Assembly (NCBI RefSeq): GCF_900177345.1
Contig: NZ_FWZT01000032.1
Span: 16,482 to 80,481 of the forward strand
From: Pseudobacteriovorax antillogorgiicola
GTDB taxonomy: Bacteria > Bdellovibrionota_B > Oligoflexia > Oligoflexales > Oligoflexaceae
DNA length: 64,000 nt
Direction: 5' to 3'
Numbering within the stretch: position 1 is the first letter of the stretch; the number at the start of each line of letters is the position of its first letter. Below, in pieces: positions 63,299-64,000 of this stretch. A program made the translations under genes and the position numbers. The notes under the pieces were generated by a model. That model was not told the origin of the DNA. It was given only the letters and a program-made list of their open reading frames with translations, and did not search any database.

Positions 63299-63721
63299 GG
63301 GCCTCTGTTCCAGTAAAGTTCTCAAACACCATGGAATGAGTCTCTTGATCCTCCTGTGATCCGGTTCGACGCCTTATTTAAGTATTATTTCACCTGCCTG
63401 AGTTCCGTTCCCTCAGGCGCAGCCTTCCTTGTCGACAGCTCTGTACAAATAGTTCCATCGACCTTTAATTTTCACGTAAGTCTCATCAACCCTCCACGAA
63501 TCGCCAGTCTTTTTCAGGTGCGGGCGTGTTCCCTTATCTAGTTCCGGAGAGTACTCGTGAACCCATCTCATAATCGTTGTATGGGCCATTTTAAGGACAC
63601 GCTCCTCCATGATTTCGGTGAGGTCACGATAAGTCAAGGAGTACCTCAGGTACCACCTGCCACAGAGGAGGATGATTTCAGGTCGCAACTGCTTCCATTT
63701 GAATAGATTAGGTAGCGTCAA
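63299..63721 (-). mobile_element. Decayed IS6-family insertion sequence
   Basis: The plus-strand edge GGGCCTCTGTTCC (63299-63311) resembles the terminal repeat of IS6-family elements (GG...CTGTT). The transposase (63413-63721, minus) covers only the N-terminal part, and about 110 bases remain for the C-terminal half, so an internal deletion is likely. The IS256 remnant abuts the other side. Confidence 0.6.
63413..63721 (-). pseudogene. Truncated IS6-family transposase
   Basis: 102 residues that match the IS6 (IS26-like) start: FKWKQLRPEIILLCGRWYLRYSLTYRDLTEIM, HTTIMRWVHEYSPEL and SWRVDETYVKIKGRWNYLYRAVDKEG, the first DDE aspartate being in DETYVK. Full-length proteins are about 235 residues; the frame stops at KEGCA. 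It has the N-terminal half of the catalytic core, so it cannot be active. Confidence 0.85.
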
Positions 63722-64000
63722 GAATTATGTGCACTTTGAGTCCTTCAATCTGAAATTTCTCTAACCATAGACAGCTAACTTGGCTTCCTTCAATCGATCC
63801 ATATCCATGTACTTCCTTGTACCCCATTTGGTCGAGGCTACATGCCTTAGCCTAGCAGCGGTCAACATGAGAGCTGAGTTGCCATCGGGGAAGTTGCCAA
63901 CGACTCGAGTTCTCCGTCTAATTTCCCTCATGACCCTTTCGAGCATATTGTTGGTCTTGATCCGGGTCCAGTGTTCACGAGGAAAGTGGTAGTAGCTGAA
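63722..64000 (-). mobile_element. IS256-family insertion sequence, cut by the window edge
   Basis: The end of the element carries the C-terminal part of its transposase and stops beside the IS6 coding start (TAGCGTCAAGAATTATGTGC near 63715-63735), suggesting insertion of IS256 into the IS6 copy. The other end lies beyond the window. Confidence 0.65.
63761..64000 (-). CDS. IS256-family transposase, C-terminal part (runs off the window)
   Basis: The reading frame enters from the right edge without a start: FSYYHFPREHWTRIKTNNMLERVMR, then EIRRRTRVVGNFPDGNSALML and MDMDRLKEAKLAVYG. The sequence W-x-x-I-x-T-x-N-x-L-E-R-x-x-R-E-I-(R/K)-R-R-T-R-V-V-G-x-F-P is diagnostic for IS256 (mutator-type) transposases. 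About 79 residues are present. Completeness cannot be judged from the window. Confidence 0.9.
   Translation of the reverse strand, partial: FSYYHFPREHWTRIKTNNMLERVMREIRRRTRVVGNFPDGNSALMLTAARLRHVASTKWGTRKYMDMDRLKEAKLAVYG

Noticed and set aside
1..64000. CRISPR arrays, rRNA or tRNA genes
   Set aside because: No regular direct-repeat array, rRNA segment or tRNA cloverleaf was recognised by reading; a dedicated search could still find a tRNA.

Overview
The window reads as chromosome of a Gram-negative, motile, predator-like or deltaproteobacterium-like organism. Many exported lipoproteins, a methyl-accepting chemotaxis protein, two CheX modules, type IV pilin-like proteins, 7TM-DISM sensor kinases and TTG starts with strong Shine-Dalgarno sites fit the Bdellovibrionota/Oligoflexia (for example Pseudobacteriovorax relatives). 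That placement is an inference from gene content, not from a marker search. Base composition is moderate, and lower in the right-hand accessory part.

Layout. 1-1024: start of a lipoprotein made of repeated beta-type units, running off the left edge. 1204-9275 (minus): a compact sulfate-assimilation operon, cobA-cysI-cysH-cysD-cysN-DUF2061-cysE-cysK. It is headed by a 31-codon leader ORF that ends in a run of cysteine codons. A short hairpin plus T7 tract overlaps the leader's stop, which has the layout of a cysteine-responsive transcription attenuator. 9472-12196 (plus): three overlapping genes for pilin-like proteins sharing a cysteine pattern, the last carrying a von Willebrand A domain. 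12269-18075: signalling and chemotaxis genes (receiver-like/TPR protein, double CheX protein, MCP) with a YkgJ-type protein and an OmpA-like lipoprotein. 18189-23093: a glutamine-synthetase-like enzyme, an iron alcohol dehydrogenase and an aldehyde dehydrogenase in one operon, divergent from an N-formylglutamate-amidohydrolase-like gene. This looks like a gamma-glutamylation route for an amino alcohol or amine. 24005-27859: one polypeptide joining topoisomerase III to RecQ helicase.

28127-34405 (minus): a his operon in the order hisR-like, hisG, hisD, hisB (bifunctional), hisH, hisA, hisF, hisIE, translationally coupled throughout, with no hisC. 34642-50018: a zinc carboxypeptidase, a 7TM-DISM/HPt/CheA-type kinase, a large subtilase lipoprotein, an M48-type lipoprotein, a three-gene cluster of unknown function, a long-chain acyl-CoA synthetase and an exported helical-repeat protein. 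50246-50857: a solitary rpsD.

51098-64000: an accessory (defence) island starting right after rpsD. It holds a tyrosine integrase with a duplicated, frameshifted N-terminal region; a three-gene HipB/HipA/PIN-like module; and a complete type I restriction-modification operon (half-length HsdS, HsdM, HsdS, HsdR) with a YgjP-type metallopeptidase at its end. The HipBA and restriction operons diverge from a roughly 300-bp region packed with inverted repeats. The right edge is a nest of IS6-family and IS256-family transposase remnants. No rRNA, tRNA or CRISPR array was seen.
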